From: Chryseobacterium sp. 7
Lineage (GTDB): Bacteria; Bacteroidota; Bacteroidia; Flavobacteriales; Weeksellaceae
Length of the DNA: 64,000 bases
Assembly: GCF_003663845.1 (NCBI RefSeq)
Contig: NZ_RCCA01000001.1
Span: 1,984,001 to 2,048,000, forward strand
Direction: 5' to 3'
Shown: positions 61,144-64,000 of the stretch, one piece after another
Layout of the letters: each line of letters starts with the position of its first letter
Numbering within the stretch: position 1 is the first letter of the stretch
The notes under the pieces: generated by a model
The model's input: only the letters and a program-made list of their open reading frames with translations
What the model was told of the DNA's origin: nothing
Database searches by the model: none
Position numbers and translations under genes: made by a program

Positions 61144-64000
61144 ATGAAGAAGCTCCAAGATATTCTTATCTCAACCAGGACAATGGCTGTATTGCTGCTG
61201 GTTTATGCATTCGCGATGGCTTATGCAACGTTCTTAGAAAACGACTACGGAACTCCTACAGCAAAAGCGTTAATTTATGAGGCCAAATGGTTCGAACTGA
61301 TCATGGTCCTGCTTATTCTTAACTTCATAGGAAATATCGGAAGATACAGGCTATGGAAAAAAGACAAGTGGCCGGTTCTTGTTTTCCACCTTGCCTTTGT
61401 TTTTATTTTTATCGGTGGTGCTATCACAAGATACATCAGTTTCGAAGGAACCATGCATATCAGAGAAGGTGAAACTTCAAACGAAATCGTAACGGATAAA
61501 AATTTCTTTAAAATTCAGGTAGAAGAAAAAGGTGACGTTCTTAATTATCAGGATGTTCCTTATCTGATGTCTCCATTACACAAAGATTTCAAGGCTACTT
61601 ATGACTTCCACGGAAAAGAAGTAAAAGTATTTGCCAAGGAATACATTCAAAGAAAAAAAGACAGCCTTGTAGCTGAACCAAATGGTGCAGAGTATCTTCA
61701 CCTGGTTTCTACAGGGAATACCGGAAGACAAAACATTTACATCAAACCGGGAGAGACAAAATCGATCAACGGAACTTTGGTAACGTTCAACAGAGCGATT
61801 GAAGGAGCTGTTGAATTCAAAAATGAAGGTGGAAAATTATTCATCAAAACTCCTGTAGATGCCAACTATATGACGATGGCAACCCAGGCAACAGGAACTA
61901 CGGTGAAAGATGAGTTCCAGCCTTTGGCATTAAGAAGTTTATATACCATCAACGAGTTAAAACTTGTAGTGCCGGAAGGTCTTAAAAAAGGAAGACTGAT
62001 GGCGATTGAAGGTGACAGAAAGAAGGATGCTAATGTTCCTGACATGCTTCAGATAGAGCTTCAGGGGCCAAAAACAAAACAACTTGTAGACCTTTCTGTT
62101 GAAAAAGGAAACCCGAATGCTTATAAGCAGGTAACTATGGATGGCCTAAACATCATGGTAGGATTCGGACCTAAAGTATATAACACGCCTTTCGCATTGA
62201 AGCTGGATGACTTCGTAATGGAAACATATCCGGGAAGTTCATCTCCAAGTGCTTACGAAAGCCATGTAAAAATCATTGATGAAGGTAAAGAGACTCCTTA
62301 TAAAATCTATATGAACCACGTTCTAAACCATAAAGGATACCGTTTCTTCCAGTCAAGTTTTGATCCGGACAGAATGGGAACTGTTCTTTCTGTAAATCAT
62401 GATTATTGGGGAACTTTAATTTCTTATATCGGATATACTCTTTTGTTCTTAGGAATGTTTGTGATTTTCTTCTGGAAAGGAACTCACTTCTGGAAACTGA
62501 ATAAAATGCTGGCTGATGTCAACAAAAAGAAAGCTGCCGGAATACTTTTGCTGTTCTTAAGCTTAGGGTTAAATGCTCAGAAAATAGAAACTCACGGAAC
62601 TACTGACGGAAGCAGAGAACATATCCATGTGGAAGGAGATAATCATTCTCATGCTCCGGCTCCATCTGCCCAGCCGCTTGACGGTGCTGCTCCAAAGCAG
62701 AACTCTCTGGCAACGCCAATGGGTAAGATGAGATCTATTTCTCCAGATGAAATCATTGCGAGAAATAAAATAAGCAAAGAGCATGCTGATAAATTCGGAT
62801 ATCTTCTGGTACAAAGTTTTGAAGGAAGAATTATTCCTATCAATACAGAAGCATTAGATGTTTTAAGAAAATTATACAAAAAAGACGAATTCAAAGGAAC
62901 AGACGGAAAGTCTCTTACGGCTAACCAGTGGTTCCTTTCAATCAATACAGACACGCCAAGCTGGACAATGGTGCCTATGATCAAAGTAGGACCTAAAGGA
63001 GGTGATGAACTGAAAAATAAAACAAAGGCAGATGAAGATGGCTATACTTCACTGATGAACCTTTTCCCGGCAGATGCTAACGGAAATTTAACTTATATTC
63101 TGGAGCACGACTACAATACGGCATTCCGTAAAAAACCGGCTGAACAGACCAATTATGATAAAGAAGTAATTGCTGTAAACGAAAGAGTACAGATCTTCAA
63201 TGAGTTTTTCAGCGGTCAGTTTATGAGAATTGTTCCTGTGAAAAATGATGCTAATCACACTTGGAATTCATGGTTAGACCAGAAATTCGAACCGGATATG
63301 GAATCTCAGCAGGTAATGGGTCCTTATCTTGCAGAAGCTCTTACGGCACAGAAAACAGGAGACTGGAGCAAAGCAGATACAGAATTGGCGAAGCTTTCAG
63401 AATACCAGCAGAAATGGGGTAAAGCTGTTGTTCCTGCTAAATCTAAAGTTGATCTTGAAGTATTCATGAATAAAGCAGATATCAACTTCAAATTGTTGAT
63501 TTTCTACACACTTGTTGGTGGTCTTCTTTTGATCTTAGGTTTTGTTGAGTTATTCAAATCAAATAAAGTACTAAACAAAGTAATTAAAGTAATTATTGCG
63601 TTTGGTTTAGTTGGATATCTATTACATTTCTTAGGACTTGTTGCAAGATGGTATATCTCAGGACACGCTCCTTGGAGTAACGGTTATGAAGCCATTATCT
63701 TTATCTCTTGGGTAGGTATTACGGCTGGTTTAATTCTGTACAGAAATGCCAATGCATTAATTCCTGCAGCCGGATTTATGGTGGCAGTTATTATGATGGG
63801 ATTTGCTCATGGAGGTTCGGCTCTTGACCCACAGATTACGCCGTTGGTTCCTGTATTGAAATCTTACTGGCTAATTGTTCACGTTGCTATTATTACCTCC
63901 AGTTATGGATTCTTTGCACTGTCGATGATCATTGCTGTAATTTCATTGGTGTTCTATATTATCTCCAATAAAGAAACCTATAAAATTCATCACGATACTA
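61144..64000 (+). CDS. ResB-CcsA fusion, cytochrome c maturation protein, 3' end beyond window
   Basis: The frame is open from ATG 61144 to the right edge (952 codons visible), so the C-terminus is missing. The N-terminal part is ResB-like: three membrane helices (about 16-32, 58-75, 85-102), a large periplasmic domain, and a helix near 420-440. A signal-like helix near 465-480 and another periplasmic stretch follow. The visible C-terminal helices are CcsA-like, with the haem-handling motif HAPWSNGYEAIIFISW and flanking His (LLHFLGLVARWY; LIVHVAIITSS). Such fusions carry out system II haem attachment and are usual in Bacteroidetes. Confidence 0.95.
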   Translation, partial: MKKLQDILISTRTMAVLLLVYAFAMAYATFLENDYGTPTAKALIYEAKWFELIMVLLILNFIGNIGRYRLWKKDKWPVLVFHLAFVFIFIGGAITRYISFEGTMHIREGETSNEIVTDKNFFKIQVEEKGDVLNYQDVPYLMSPLHKDFKATYDFHGKEVKVFAKEYIQRKKDSLVAEPNGAEYLHLVSTGNTGRQNIYIKPGETKSINGTLVTFNRAIEGAVEFKNEGGKLFIKTPVDANYMTMATQATGTTVKDEFQPLALRSLYTINELKLVVPEGLKKGRLMAIEGDRKKDANVPDMLQIELQGPKTKQLVDLSVEKGNPNAYKQVTMDGLNIMVGFGPKVYNTPFALKLDDFVMETYPGSSSPSAYESHVKIIDEGKETPYKIYMNHVLNHKGYRFFQSSFDPDRMGTVLSVNHDYWGTLISYIGYTLLFLGMFVIFFWKGTHFWKLNKMLADVNKKKAAGILLLFLSLGLNAQKIETHGTTDGSREHIHVEGDNHSHAPAPSAQPLDGAAPKQNSLATPMGKMRSISPDEIIARNKISKEHADKFGYLLVQSFEGRIIPINTEALDVLRKLYKKDEFKGTDGKSLTANQWFLSINTDTPSWTMVPMIKVGPKGGDELKNKTKADEDGYTSLMNLFPADANGNLTYILEHDYNTAFRKKPAEQTNYDKEVIAVNERVQIFNEFFSGQFMRIVPVKNDANHTWNSWLDQKFEPDMESQQVMGPYLAEALTAQKTGDWSKADTELAKLSEYQQKWGKAVVPAKSKVDLEVFMNKADINFKLLIFYTLVGGLLLILGFVELFKSNKVLNKVIKVIIAFGLVGYLLHFLGLVARWYISGHAPWSNGYEAIIFISWVGITAGLILYRNANALIPAAGFMVAVIMMGFAHGGSALDPQITPLVPVLKSYWLIVHVAIITSSYGFFALSMIIAVISLVFYIISNKETYKIHHDT

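Overview
The window looks like a low-G+C chromosome segment of a Bacteroidetes (Flavobacteriia) bacterium, most likely a Chryseobacterium-type member of the Weeksellaceae. Supporting signs are a zeaxanthin-type carotenoid cluster, a PorQ (type IX secretion) gene next to cmk, a TamL-type outer-membrane lipoprotein, a fused ResB/CcsA cytochrome c maturation protein, many signal peptides ending in AQ, almost no Shine-Dalgarno sequences, and repeated TAnnTTTG promoter boxes a few bases before start codons. No rRNA, tRNA, CRISPR array or prophage was seen.

Layout. 1-7680: a MarR-type regulator cut by the left edge, then a tight carotenoid operon (crtI, crtB, SRPBCC protein, crtZ, small membrane lycopene cyclase, lipocalin, GTP cyclohydrolase II, SDR/DUF2867 oxidoreductase) and a small helical stress-like protein. 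8170-15490: a six-gene signalling operon with two hybrid sensor kinases, two lone receiver proteins and CheR/CheB-type enzymes but no chemoreceptors. 15491-20775: a second copy of the MarR type seen at the left edge, two alpha/beta hydrolases, an SDR, a methyltransferase, and two striking palindromic elements. 20779-30200: uvrA, a possible mini transcription unit, a TonB receptor with a DUF2490 protein, an M48 peptidase, a small HD hydrolase and two small proteins.

30201-36970: a fatty acid beta-oxidation operon (acyl-CoA dehydrogenase, thiolase, bifunctional dehydrogenase/hydratase) headed by a MarR regulator with a 34-bp perfect palindrome over its promoter, and carrying a RAYT transposase unit with four REP hairpins between two of its genes. 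36994-42030: FecCD-type iron/cobalamin ABC genes separated by a GxxExxY gene with repeat sequence, a TlpA thioredoxin lipoprotein, a PaaE-like reductase and a SanA-like protein. 42027-53106: envelope and core genes (tamL head-to-head with an rRNA methylase, small envelope proteins, cmk, porQ, pyrH, lipase, frr, KAS III). 53114-58894: a secreted hypothetical protein, an LptF/G permease, a LolA-like protein and ftsK. 59206-64000: an exported isochorismatase-family hydrolase, a Crp/Fnr regulator with a palindrome on its promoter, and the ResB/CcsA fusion, which runs off the right edge.

Nothing here is clearly a wholly new system. The best leads are the RAYT/REP unit inside the fad operon, the fad MarR operators, the interlocked tamL/rRNA-methylase promoters, the mini transcription unit before the TonB receptor, the head-to-head DnaA-box hairpin, and the accessory genes of the carotenoid operon.
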